Below are positions 44,345-55,273 of a stretch of 64,000 nt of DNA, piece after piece. This stretch comes from Thalassia testudinum. Its lineage: Eukaryota > Streptophyta > Magnoliopsida > Alismatales > Hydrocharitaceae. Position numbers and translations under genes: made by a program. The notes below the pieces were generated by a model. That model was not told where the DNA came from. It did no database searches and worked only from the letters and a program-made list of their open reading frames with translations. Positions within the stretch are counted from its first letter, which is position 1. Each line of letters opens with the position of its first letter. The stretch is from positions 114,776,001 to 114,840,000 of the forward strand of contig JAZHRO010000013.1 of NCBI GenBank assembly GCA_037157565.1, given 5' to 3'.

Positions 44345-47094
44345 TAATCGCTTGGTCTCATAGTTTAAAAAGATATGCATTGTAGTATACCGTGAAAAAC
44401 GATTATCAAATTTATTTACTCGAAATTTAAAAACTTCTGAGGTCGAACTCAGGGAGCAATTCAGTATTTCAGAAGCAAAATCACAATCTCAAATGTTACT
44501 TGAAAGATGTTCAATGCAATGTAAATAGCGAAAAAGAAATAAATTCTCTCTATATATCTTTTTTTTTCTTCTTCTCTTCTCTCTTTCTCTGTCTTTGGCC
44601 TTCTTCAGGCATCTGATTCTGTGAATCAAATGCCTTAACTGATGTCTGCTATAGTGCCCGAGTCTTCTTCTTCTTCCTTCCTTCTCCTTGGCTTCTTCTT
44701 CTTCTTTCTTCTCTGCAACAGTTCCTTCTTCTTTCTTCTTCTCTTTCTCTGCGGCCGAGTCTTCAACTGCAGCTCCTTCCTCCTCTTTTTGGTTTTCCTC
44801 TTTGGCTTCTTCTTCTTCTCTTCTTGAGCTGTGTTGCGCCTCCTTCTTCTTTCCTTGAGTTGTGCTGCGCCTCCTCCTCCTTCTTCTTCTTCTTTGGCTC
44901 CTTCCTCAGCCTTCTTCTTCTCCGCTGCTTCTCCTTCTTCTTCTTCTGCAGCTCCTTTCTTTCTTGCGCACACAGAGGCAAAACCTACCCCTACCCTCCC
45001 CGTGTCTCTCTCTCTATTTCGCTCTTAGGATACAGCTCTCCCAGAGCCTTTCTCGGGTAAACGGGTCGGGTATGCGTGCCCGGGATCAAGTCCACCAGCT
45101 TGCGGTGGTGGGCGAGGAGTGCACGAGTCGTCGGGTTAGGCCAAGTCCGCGAAGGTGTGGGTCATGGACGAGACCGAGTGGTGGGCGAGGGACCTCACCC
45201 TGTGTCAGGAAGCAACGGGCTTAATTTACAAATTCAATTTATTTCACCTCACCCGCTTCAAATCTTCCGAGGTGGGACTAAATGTCCCACCTTCTCACGC
45301 GTGCCCACAGCAAATGTCGTGTTTGATTGCAGCTGCAGCTACGGCCCTCGACACCAATTGAAGGCTTGGAGATGTTTGCGAAAGCTCTCCACATGACCTG
45401 GGACTGTCTTAGAGTGGGCACAGCCTGGAGAAGCTTGCAAGGTTGCTTCAAGCTTCCTCGTCAATGGCGGAGGGGCGACGAAACTTGAAATGAATGAAGA
45501 CGGCCTTGCGGCCCTGTTAGATCATAGGAAAACCTTCACTGTATCACGGCGAAGGTGAGGCAGGGGTTGGCTGGCCGCGGGGCGGCCTAGGCGTGCATGC
45601 CTAGGTCGCACTGTGGCCGTGAGGTGGGTTAGGTCGGTGGAGGTGTGTAGTGTGTGTGGCGGTTGGTGAAGGTGCGGAGGATGATCAGTGAGTCGGGGCG
45701 ATGCTTAGGGACCGGTCGGCGAGGGGTGGGACAACCTATGGAGGTGGAGCAGCCTCGCCGGAGTTGGTGGTCGGAGGTGAAAACGATGATGGTGGTAGTG
45801 GCAGTCGAGGGGTCGAAACTAAAAATTGATGAAGGGGAAATGAAGTGTAGAGGGAGAGGAGCTTAACTGATGGGCTTGGACAGAAGGAGGAAAGCGAAGG
45901 GCGAGCGGCGGGTACTGCCGTCGCCAGAGACGAAAACCCTGTGGTGGAGAAGCGACGACAAGGAAGAGGGTCGGAGAGCATGCACTGGTACGGCGCGGCG
46001 TGGAGTACAGCAGAGCTGGCTCTACCATTGGTACGGTGGTAGAGAGATGAGAAGAGGGAGGGAGAGTCATCGAAAGCTTCGGGCAGTTGGCCGGAGTGAG
46101 GAGGAGACGAAATTGGGGGGCTCTCTCGGGCCAATTCAAGCTTGCCCGAAGCGGAGGGCTCTAGGCAGGCTTAAATAGGTGCGGGCAGAGGGAGAAGCGC
46201 ACGGAGGAGGCGGGAATACCACGCCGAAGGTATGGTCGGAGTGAGACCCATACCTCTTGAGCATTCACACGAGAGGTATGGGGCATTTCAGGGCATGGGG
46301 AGCTACCCATGCGGTAGGGGACTTCGTAGGGAGCTCCCCTTTCAAATCTGGGAGCAGCTCCCCATGAATCCGAGAGAACCTCCGAGCAAAGTCGCCGGAG
46401 GTATAGGTTCCTGCTGCGATGGTAGAGGGACCGAAATGAAGAAAGAGACAAAGAAGTTAGGGGGGATTTGCAAGGGTTTCAAAAAGTTGAAGGTCTAAAT
46501 GTAATTTGGGGGACCAATTTGCAAAGTGGGTCAAGACGACCTTCCCTTAGGTCCAAATTTTGGTATAAACCTAATTTGGACCTAAGGAATCCAATGGTGA
46601 AGTTGGATTTTAGGTTTGACCATGTTTGATTGGATATTTTACGTAAAAATTCAAATTAGGTCAAATATTGGGCATGGACCCCAATCTAGGTCAAAACAGG
46701 TTCCAAAGGCTAAATTGAAGGTTCTACACCCTAGAGGATATTTTTCCATGATTTTGAGGGTTTAGTTGATTTTTATCTCGCCTAGAACCTTGTGAATTTA
46801 AGTGGGTTTGTTTTAGGATTTTAGAATGTCATTTAATTCCTAGATTTCACAATAACCCTTTTCTGACTGAACCATCCCACTTTTTCTCTTATTAAGTCCA
46901 ATTGACCTATGTCTAGACCCTTAGAAATCCCGTTGCACTGCAATGGTAAAATTGCAGTTTTACCCCTTGTTTTATGTTCTCTTCCCAGATTAATGATCCC
47001 TTGAATTAAGCCCTTCTCTTGGTTATGTAGGAGCTCTTGTTCGCTTTATTAGGTCAAAATATGCTAGTTAGGGCTCATGATGAGGTTCTCATCA
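44345..47094 (-). mobile_element. E3 5' LTR (uninterrupted, holds the E4 empty site)
   Basis: 2750 bases, TAATCGCTTGG to GTTCTCATCA. The U5 motif is at 44440-44455, CTT-rich DNA at 44570-44960, the E4 empty site TAAAT at 45279-45283, and the promoter hairpin at 46247-46282. CCAGG follows at 47095-47099. The glutamate/lysine- or leucine-rich open frames over 44635-45060 come from the CTT repeat. Confidence 0.87.
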
Positions 47095-47099
47095 CCAGG

Positions 47100-47927
47100 T
47101 GACCCTCCAGGCCTTCAATTGGAAGCCACGAACTCATCTTCGACCGTAATTAGAAGAACCTTCGTCAGCAGCTTCGTGCGGAGAACTGTGGGAACTTAGT
47201 TCCACATTGGAAGTTCAGAAAGCAGCACGCGAGAATAAATTGAATTTGTGTCTATGGCTTATTGCCTCAAACACGGGATGAGGTCCCGCTTACTCTTCAC
47301 CCGATTACCCCCCTAAGCCCTCTCTCACACCTCGTCTGTGACCTACGCCACGTGGACCTGGTCTCGGGTATCTATGTACTCGATTACCCGAATAGCTGCC
47401 TAATTGAGAGAGAGAAGAGGAGAATAGGAGAGAGAGAACACGCAGGGTTAAGGGGTGTTTTGCTTCAGAGAATAATGTCTGACACTTAGCCAATTTCGTG
47501 AATCCCTACCCTATGCATAAAGAGAAAAAGCCAGTGAAGAGAAGTAGCCAAAAGAGGAATAGTGCTTACGACTGTAGCATCAGAGTGAAGTGCACTGTAT
47601 GCTCATCATACGTGGCATTTGGTTGATTAATACTATTGCATTATTTAAGTATAATTGTAATAGGGTAATTTGATAATTTAAATCATCATTTTACTCTAAT
47701 CGTTTTGCCACATTGACTCTTGAATTTATATTTACATCATTTATGCTTGAAATTGCTATTACATTATTATATTCTTGCTTAAAATTGTGATCTTGAGATA
47801 AATTTCCATATTACTCCCTGTGTTCGACCTCAAATTTCTTTCGAGCTATAAATTTTAAGTGTTCTTCGCGATTTATCAGCTATACTACATCGTATTACTA
47901 TTAAAACACCGATTCAGCACGCAAACA
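47100..47927 (+). mobile_element. E2 3' LTR, right part
   Basis: It continues the LTR cut at 10792. Near its end the shared U5 motif appears in + orientation (TCCCTGTGTTCGACCT, 47815-47830), about 95 bases from a likely end at CGCAAACA. The right border is estimated by aligning to E3. Confidence 0.7.
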
Positions 47928-48675
47928 AGGTTCTTAAGGAATTTTGCACCTAAACTCACGTGGAAGAGCTGCTACTGCAGTTGTGTGTGTCATTGGGAGG
48001 AAGGAGATGGTTGATGTTAGCCAAGGACTAAGAAGCAAGAAAATTAGACCAAAATGTAAGAAATTCAAAAGTTAAGGTCCATTTTGCAAAGTGAGTGAAG
48101 ATAGAGTCCAAATAGCTTCAACTTTTTAGGGTAACCTAATTTAGGCGCAAGAAATCTAATGATGGATTCAATTTTTTTTTTGATAATACTTTCTTGGTAA
48201 ATTTACAGTTTAACCTAAAATGCATTAATCATTAACCTTAGTCATTACTTTAAGTCGAATTGGATTCATTTTGTCAAATTAATTAATTTAAATCTTATGA
48301 AATATTTTTCAATGATTTTTAGAAAGTTTAGATTATATTTATTTTCATTAAAACCCTATTCATTTAAGTAAGATGTAATTAGGATTTTTATTCATGAATT
48401 AACCTTTAATCCTTAGAGAAATCCTAAATTAGTCAATACAAGCCTATTTATTGAAAATTTGAATTCATTTGACATTTAATTAGATATAGGTTCAACTTTT
48501 ATTTAATTTGCATTTGTATTAGCCTATTAAAATAGTACAATTAACTAATTTGAAAGCCATTTCTCATAATTTTTTATATCATTAAGTTATATCTTTTTGT
48601 TAGTTAATACAATGAATTTAAACTTAAAACTTAGTTAAATTAGAGTAAATATGATGGATGATAGTGTTACCATCA
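47928..48675 (-). mobile_element. Old Athila-type LTR relic
   Basis: It aligns loosely with the U3 half of the E3 LTR. Shared words are TTTGCAAAGTG-GTGAAGA, TAACCTAATTTAGG, AATCTAATGATGGA and an end resembling GTTACCATCA. It is much more diverged than the other LTRs and has no partner here. Confidence 0.5.
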
Positions 48676-51600
48676 CCTATCAGCTCTTTTGGTCTATTTA
48701 TGCTCCAATTCGTCTTAATCCTTAATCTATTGGCCGTCTAAAGTTGATATTATCCAATTAGATCAATGATTGGAATGAGTTTCATCTTACTTAGTAATGT
48801 AGTATTCTCTATTTGATTTCCATTTTATTCAAGCTTGTATATGATGTATTATTCAACTTCATCTTACATGTCAGTACTCATACATTAAAGGTGTCACAAA
48901 GAGAGAATGAAGCTAGATAAAAGGACATCTAATAGTCTGACTTTCCCATCAATTATACTGCTTCAAAATACCGTCGCTCAATTTACAGCCCATACTTTCA
49001 ATAAACATCGCAAATGCAATTCATGATTCCTTAGAAAAACTATTAAGGTGGATTGAAATAGGATGAGAGGCAACGTGTAGGCCTCCACTCACGTTAATAG
49101 TTTCAGTTAATAGTTTTAACTGATAGTTTCAAAAAGTTTGTTTAGGTTTTCATCCGTGAAAATTACTTTTAATAAATAAAAAATTATTTTTTATATCACA
49201 TTCAAATAGAAAATATTTTTTTTTCTATCAAAGTCGTAGGTTGACAACCTACAAGTTCATTTTTGGGTAAAGAAAATCATTTTTCACTAATGAAAAGTAA
49301 AACATACCAGTGTGTTTTCATCTTACACCAATGTGTTTTGATTTTCCATCAATAAAAAATCACTTTTGAATAGAAAATAATTTCTTTTGAGTCAAAAATA
49401 AGGGTTAGCAACCTATAATTTCACTTTTAGGTGAAGTGGAAAGTTATTTTCCATCCGTGGAAAGGTAAAATACACAGGTATATTTTGATATTCAACCGGT
49501 GCATTTTAGTTTTCCATCAGTTGAAAATCAAAATACATCTATTGAAAATCAAAACACATCAGTTGAAAATCAAAATACAGGTGAATTTTGATTTTCAACC
49601 AATTTTCACATACATAAAGTGGTTCTTCACCTATAAAAAAATGATTTTTCACTTGAAAAATGATTTTTCAACTTTAAGTTTACAGTTTAGTCTTTAGTGT
49701 TTAAGATTAAGGTTACCTAAATCCTAAACCCTAAAACGAAAGGTGAAAAATGATTTTTCATAGGTAAAATCATTTTCCATAAACCTTAAACTGTCAATCC
49801 ACCTTCGAATAGAAGTTAATTTCTTTTGGTCGAAGTTGTGAGTTGACAATCTACAACTTCACCGGAAGTACATCGGTGAAAATAAAAATACACCGATGTG
49901 TTCTAATTTTTCACCAATGAAAAATCACCTTTGAACAGAAAATAATTTCTTTTAATTCAAAGTTGTAAGTTGTCAACCTATAACTTCACCCAAAGTGAAA
50001 GCACACTGGTACATTTTGATATTAAATGAGTGCATAACATGTTGCAATGCATGTTTCTTTACCTTTTTACGTTGAAACAACCCACGAAGATCTCTAAGAT
50101 TGTGATCAATTGGTTTGGAAAGAGGATGCTTTATTTTTTAGAAATAGGTTTGGGAAGAGTTTTTACTCAAGCTAGATTTTCATTGGTTGTTTTTAATAAC
50201 TTCTGTTTGGTGAATATTGTGGTTGCCACTACCTAGATCATTTTGGATATTCATGACCTTGCGGAGCTTTTCCTAGGTGAGGATTGCTTAATCCTTATGT
50301 AGAATTAGTTTTGATTCATTTGAATGGAGGATTTCACTTATGGATTTAATCTATGACAAGACTGCTGCCACCTGTTTTTGATTCAGAAGCTACAATTTGA
50401 TATCCAATTGATCGGGAGCTCCAAGTTGCTGCTGAAGTTTCTAGCAGAGGAACAGTAGGCAGCAGAAAATGGTGTTCCAAGCATTGAGACCTCTTGGAGG
50501 TGCTGCTGCGCGCATGGAGATGAAATATATTGAAAGGTTATTTCTGGAACCAAGATGCTATTAAGTGAAATTCTTTCATTTCTACATGGATGAGGTAATA
50601 CATGTCTGGAAAGGTCCTCAGTGAGAAGAAGAGGAAGCGCACACATCATTCTGATGCGTGCACAAAGGATAGGTTTCTGTCTTGGTGTTGGGTTAATGCT
50701 GTTTAAAGTCTTTTACTGTTGAAATCTTCTTTTCCAGTCCATGAGTAAAGAGGATTTTTGGGACCATGTCTGGCACAAGCCTTGGCAATTCAAGATGGAA
50801 ATGTGCATATCCAATTTAAGATTTCTTTTGCTGACGAAATTTGCATGTGCCTTGTTGGCTTTTGTTTGATAATGGAAGGTTTTCCTGATGCTTTGGGCCT
50901 GGAAGCTTGGTATTTAGAATGAAGGGACTTTATGGCATTGACTTGGTAAAGATTTTGGGATGCACCTCTGATTGGGGCATGCAGAAAGGATAAGACTCAC
51001 TAATATTTGCTGCTGACTATTATTAATATGACATGATGAGTACCTTATGGTGCTGCCTTTTTGCTTATATTGCATGGATAGGAGTTTTTGTATGGCCCCT
51101 TCAAAAGAGTATGCCGTTGTTTCACTAGCAGAATTGCAGATTGAAGGGTTTGGAGCTGCTACGTTATGCAATTTAATAGGCAATCTGGAGCTTCTTTACA
51201 TGACTGAGTTTCCAAAACAACTCAGTCCTGTCGGGACTCGGGATTTAACTGGGGCATCTGCATGTATCTAGCTGAAATATGATGGACACAGACGAAAAAT
51301 AAGCTGAATATATCAAGGTTATTCCCCTACAATGAGTAGTTGGATATATTCCTTCTGTGAGGAGTTGTTTGATGATGCAGTTGAATGTTGAGTGCTTGCA
51401 GCTTGACGGATACATGATGTACTTCCCTTCACTTTCCCTTTTAAGAACACCGAATGTAAGATCGGTGGGATCAAGAATCGAGGCAGCACGAGCCCCATGT
51501 TTTGTGCTTGTTAATTAAACCAAAAAAAAGGGAAGATTGTGATGACTTGGTTGTTTTTCGCCATCAATCAACTCTGCTGGTCATTAATTGCATCCCATGT

Positions 51601-52060
51601 GTAAAAAAGAAAGACAAGTCTTGAGAGACATACTTCTCTTGATACGGTTGAAGCAGAACAGATTTTTCCGAATGATACTCATGATACATCTATACTTCGA
51701 TCGATATGGCAACTAGGGATCTTCTTTCTTCCAGTGATGAAACATTTATCTAGTTTTTGTTTTTTTTGTTTTTGGCCAACCCAAAGAGGACTAAACATCC
51801 AATACTAAAAAGGCATAGAGATGTGAAGAACTGGAGGTCACTGAACTTTACGATACATTTTTTTTTCTGGAAATAAAAAAATTTCCAATCTCAAGCATAC
51901 GAGTGCCAATGACGAATTGCTAAAGAGAGCAACAAATACATACCGTTCATTATTGACAGCTCCCAGTCTCGGGCAAACAAGGAAATAGCAAGAATAAAAG
52001 AATTGGCACCGCCAGGCCTCCCAACCAATCGTTCATAACAAAGACAGCCAAACACGCGGC
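48676..52060. other. Intergenic region without a recognised gene
   Basis: AT-rich to about 50,040, including the repeat cluster at 49206-49990, then more mixed-composition DNA. Short frames near 50383-50649 (- strand) and 51047-51271 (+ strand) match no family I know. The part next to the kinase (51700-52060) should include its 3' UTR. Confidence 0.5.
49206..49990. repeat. Four diverged ~60 base repeats with a hairpin core
   Basis: Copies start near 49206, 49368, 49807 and 49930. They share AATAGAAAATAATTTCTTTT, then CAAAGTTGT--GTTGACAACCTA-AACTTCAC. In the first copy GTAGGTTG and CAACCTAC form a perfect 8-base hairpin with a one-base loop (49236-49252). Between copies lie three or four short repeats of TTGAAAATCAAAA(C/T)AC (about 49520-49600). 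Family and origin are unknown. Confidence 0.6.
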
Positions 52061-52095
52061 CAAATGATCAACCAATTGCAGAGGGTTGAGGTTGA

Positions 52096-53030
52096 TCAGG
52101 CAGCTGCAACGGTGTCCTCGAAGCCACGGAAGAAGGGATCCTCCAAAAGCTCCGCAGCAGAGGGTCGGCCACGAGGCACCTCGCTATCAACTTCCTGACC
52201 TCAAGGTCCCTCCCCTTCCCGAGAGCGTCGGGCATCCCGCCGGCCACCACCTTCGGGTAAACTCCTGCAGCCGTGCCGCACTCCGCATAGGGCACCTCCA
52301 TGGTCACGAGCTCCAGCACGCACATCCCGAAGGCATAAATATCCACCTTCTCCGTATATTCTTCTGCATACACCTCCGGCGCCATGAACTCGGGCGTTCC
52401 GACCATAGCGTGTGCGGCCCCGCCCTTCTCCACGACGGCTGCGAGCCCCAGATCCCTGATCTTCACCTCCCCGGTGTACCCATTGATGAAGATGTTCCGG
52501 CAGTTGAGGTCCCGGTGGATGACCACGTGGTGGGGGCTTCTGGTGTGGAGGTGGTGGAGGCCGACCAGGATCTGCCTCATCCACCTCCTCATTGCCTTGG
52601 CCGAGATGCTGCGGTGGCAGCGGCGGTAACTGCGGAGATCCCCCGACGTGCAGAGCTCGGTGATGAAGTTGATGGTGGAGGCGGAGCGGTCCTTCCAGGC
52701 GTGGTGGAGGGGGAGGATGTTTGGGTGACGGACGGCACTGAGCACCTTCAGCTCCGTCGAGAGGCCGTCGGCGGAGAAGGGGCGGTCGACGAGGCCGCGG
52801 AGGCTGACCTGGTTCCACGCCACCTCGATGCCCTCGACGACCTCGAAGCCCCTGTAGACCTTCTTGACTCCGACGCCGAGGAGGTCGGCGTAGCGGCCGT
52901 AACGCCCGGAGGGGTCCATCTCCACGAATGCCTCGTTGCTATTGTTGTCGTCATCGATGGGGCTTTGGTGGTGATGAGGAGGAGGGGGTGTGAGGATCCC
53001 CACCGCAGAGGAGATCGACGTAAGAAACAA
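52096..53030 (-). CDS. WNK10/11-like protein kinase (with-no-lysine), frame broken near the C-terminus
   Basis: A serine/threonine kinase of the WNK family, soluble and regulatory in plants. Counting from codon 53030, the domain opens with GRYGRYADLLGVGVKKVY (43-59). The glycine loop carries the WNK-specific lysine (K56/57), and strand 3 has AWNQ (71-74) where ordinary kinases have the ATP lysine. The catalytic loop is HRDLNCRN (172-179), the metal motif is DLG (193-195), and the activation segment is GTPEFMAPE (211-219). The main frame runs on to 52068 and loses homology after LVADP (290). The shifted frame gives SAAELLEDPFFRGF, the expected WNK end, and stops at 52096-52098. One base (or 3n+1) seems missing near 52155-52166. 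Total length would be about 311, close to Arabidopsis WNK11. The first ATG is at 52919, but homology starts upstream of it. Confidence 0.88.
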
Positions 53031-53081
53031 TGATCTCTCGTGGATGGAGTAGGGTTTCTTCCAAGGGAGATCGATCGATAA

Positions 53082-53165
53082 TCAGATGAAGACGGCTGCG
53101 GAGCAAACAACGAGGAAGTACGCCGTCCGGGCTTTGTGGAGGTACATCTCCGATGGAAAGAACAT
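53082..53165 (-). CDS. Possible small upstream ORF (27 codons) before the WNK kinase
   Basis: ATG at 53165 (a second in-frame ATG at 53147) opens a short frame with the hydrophobic end YFLVVCSAAVFI and stops at 53082-53084. It precedes the kinase frame on the same strand, so it could be an upstream ORF. It overlaps the likely 5'-UTR intron acceptor at 53096, and splicing would remove it. Weak support. Confidence 0.2.
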   Translation of the reverse strand: MFFPSEMYLHKARTAYFLVVCSAAVFI

Positions 53166-53369
53166 GATGGATGGATGGATGGATCGGTTCGGTTGGTCGC
53201 TCTCACTTCTTCTTCATGCGCGTGCCCAAGTTAATTCGTTTCTGAGATCATCATCATCATCCTCATCGAGAAGAACGCGATTAAAAATAAAAAAGTAGAA
53301 AAAGAAGAAACAACAAGAGATATCATCTCATATGGCTGGAGAGGAAGAGGAGGTTTTGAAAAGGCTTAC
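53096..53369 (-). other. Probable 5'-UTR intron of the WNK gene
   Basis: On the - strand a good donor G|GTAAGC has its GT at 53369-53368. A pyrimidine-rich acceptor TTTGCTCCGCAG ends at 53096. The flanking exon upstream (about 53450-53370) has CT-rich leader character and no ATG. Confidence 0.4.
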
Positions 53370-53539
53370 CGATTGAGACTCGATAGAGAGAGAAAAACAG
53401 AGCGATGATGCGATGGATGGTAACTGCTCGCTAGTTAGGGCTTCACCCCTTCTTCCGTCGTAGGGTACGTCCGCCGGTGGAGATTTTCTTTTGCGGAGGG
53501 AATCGGGGTGGCTTATTTGGAAGGAAGAGCAGTGGGGTG

Positions 53540-53551
53540 CCCCACGTGGGG
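53540..53551. promoter_or_regulatory. G-box palindrome upstream of the WNK gene
   Basis: CCCCACGTGGGG is a perfect 12-base palindrome containing the G-box CACGTG, a bZIP/bHLH site. It lies about 90-100 bases upstream of the probable leader. CCAAATAAG on the - strand at about 53514-53522 could be a weak TATA box. Confidence 0.45.
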
Positions 53552-53599
53552 AACAAAATCCGCGGTTCCAAAATTCCTAATCCTATTTGGTTTGTTCAG

Positions 53600-54141
53600 T
53601 TGATACCGATATTTCGTTAATGATGCATTCTCGGAATGGGAATATTTGTAGAGCCTTCACGTTTGTTGCGATACATTCAGCATATCATACGAGTTGGACG
53701 ATTAATTAAATAATTAATTTTTAGTATGCATTGGTGCGAGAGCATAAAAGTTAAAATCTTAAAAAAATTATACTATTTAAAGATTTTCATATTACCGATA
53801 AAAAAAATTTATTTATCCATTATTTTCACCAATTATATCTTAATTTTTTGATTGGTAAAAAATCAACATATTATATGCTATAAAATATATTTGAAAATAA
53901 TTTATATGAAAGTTTAATATGAATTTTTAATTGATTTATCTTAATTTTTGGTAGGTGAAAAATTAATATATCATATATTATAAAATATATTGTAAAGAAA
54001 AATATTGATTGAAAATTAAAATACATTACACATTACAAAATATAATATTTGATATATTTTTATTTTTAATTAATACCTTATATTTGATTTATAATATCTA
54101 ATTTTGTATTAATTAAATATCAATATAATTATATATTATTT
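53600..54141. other. AT-rich intergenic DNA
   Basis: Very AT-rich, with many TTAATT and ATATTT words and no coding signal. I see no clear element borders. Confidence 0.5.
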
Positions 54142-54640
54142 CACACTCTCACGTAAATATATCTAATATTGATCTTTAATAAAAGAACACAAGATGAAAA
54201 GATTAATTGTAAACACAAAATTTGAAATGGATACACTTACTAAATGACATGCAAGAAAGATGACACAAAGAAAGAATAAAAGGAAAAGAGGAGAGAGGCA
54301 AAAGAATTTTGAAGTAGGCATAGGGAAAAAAAATAAATAATATTGAAGGAAAATGAATGAGTCAATGTCTATAATATATTGAATAGTGTACACTTTGATA
54401 AAAATATATTTAATATGAATTTTTAATAAAAAATTATAAGATAAGAAAGTGAAATAAATAAACTTGCTAAATAACGTGCAAGAAAATGAAATAAGAAAAG
54501 AATGAAAAGGGAATGGAGAGAGAGAGAGAGAGAGAGGTAAAAGAAATCTGAAAAGAAACGAAGGCGGAGGATTCGGCGAGTACTGTAGCGGACGAAGGGG
54601 AAAAAAAAATAATGTTGAGCGGAAATGAATGAACTAGCTT
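54142..54640. repeat. Diverged tandem duplication, two units of ~250 bases
   Basis: Units of about 54142-54387 and 54388-54640 share, in order, ACAC/ACTTT leader words, AATATAT(C/T)TAATAT, CTTTAATAA, ACTTGCTAAAT-like, A(C/T)GTGCAAGAAA, GGAGAGAG, GGGAAAAAAAA-AATAAT and GAAATGAATGA. The second unit has gained an AG microsatellite. Origin unknown. Confidence 0.55.
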
Positions 54641-55273
54641 AAACATTACCTGTATCCATATCGATTCTACAGTGTCATAGATTAGTCAATAGACATCTAT
54701 CCTCAACGGTGGTGGGGGAGGAAATCACCAGCATAATTACACACATTAATTTTGAAGTATATATCTAATTATGTTGAAAAAATAGATGTAGGGAATAGAT
54801 AATAGATCGTAATTCCATGGCACAGTGCAACAGAACACCCAAGGCACTTGTATGGGATCTCAACTTCGGAAAGTAATAGCTCCCAAAAAATCATCAAACG
54901 GCCAGGTTATCAAATTGTAACATAACTAAGAATTCTACAAATATAACTCAACACGCTAATCATCGTAGAGAAAAGTGAATAATCCGTCTTCCCCCATCCC
55001 ATTACACTAAAGAATTGAAATAATTTCAATTATTTAAACAGCCACAAAATTAGTTTCTTAATTGAGAAACCCGTTTGTCGTAAGGAATATTCTTACAAAT
55101 TAAAAAACTTGCTTATAAACGGCTCTAGCAATTGATGCCCTTTTATGTCAATTGTGCATCTAATGTATAGTTGGTAGAGTTTGCATGGGAATAGAGCACG
55201 ATAGATTACAAAAAAAAGTCCCTTAACTAATGCTGCTTAATTTGACACTTAATTTTCCAAAATACTCTATTCA

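Larger units (their letters stand above)
10793..47094 (-). mobile_element. E3: Athila-lineage element, both LTRs kept, nested insertions inside
   Basis: A - strand element with a 5' LTR at 44345-47094 and a PBS at 44323-44340. Broken gag, protease and pol lie between 43355 and about 37670, and a long 3' noncoding region follows. The 3' LTR is 10793-11707 plus 31553-33370, split by E4. With the insertion removed this LTR is about 2733 bases, against 2750 for its partner. The two look roughly 95% alike by eye. LTR ends on the - strand are TG...TA. The flanking CCAGG duplication confirms both borders. Confidence 0.85.
5091..47927 (+). mobile_element. E2: Athila-lineage Ty3/gypsy relic, interrupted by E3
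   Basis: A + strand element with pol but no gag, PBS or 5' LTR. It begins abruptly in the RT leader (residues IIKWLDAG) against the E1 LTR, so its 5' half is lost. Its 3' LTR starts at 9056, is split at 10792 by E3 (10793-47094 plus one duplication copy) and resumes at 47100. Removing E3 leaves an LTR of about 2.57 kb. It is the outermost and oldest level of the nest, apart from E1. Confidence 0.8.

Noticed and set aside
44635..45060. Glutamate/lysine-rich or leucine/serine-rich frames
   Set aside because: They are translations of a CTT-rich simple repeat in the LTR.
51047..51271. 74-codon frame with SKEYAVVSLAEL, loosely like copia RNase H wording
   Set aside because: The characteristic copia RNase H residues do not line up, and the surrounding frames show no RT or integrase.
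51515..51540. Copia-like polypurine tract (AAAAAAAAGGGAAGATTG)
   Set aside because: No LTR, gag or pol nearby and only a loose match; too weak to call an element.
52086..53033. 315-codon + strand frame opposite the WNK kinase
   Set aside because: It is the antisense of a GC-rich coding exon, with no family features.
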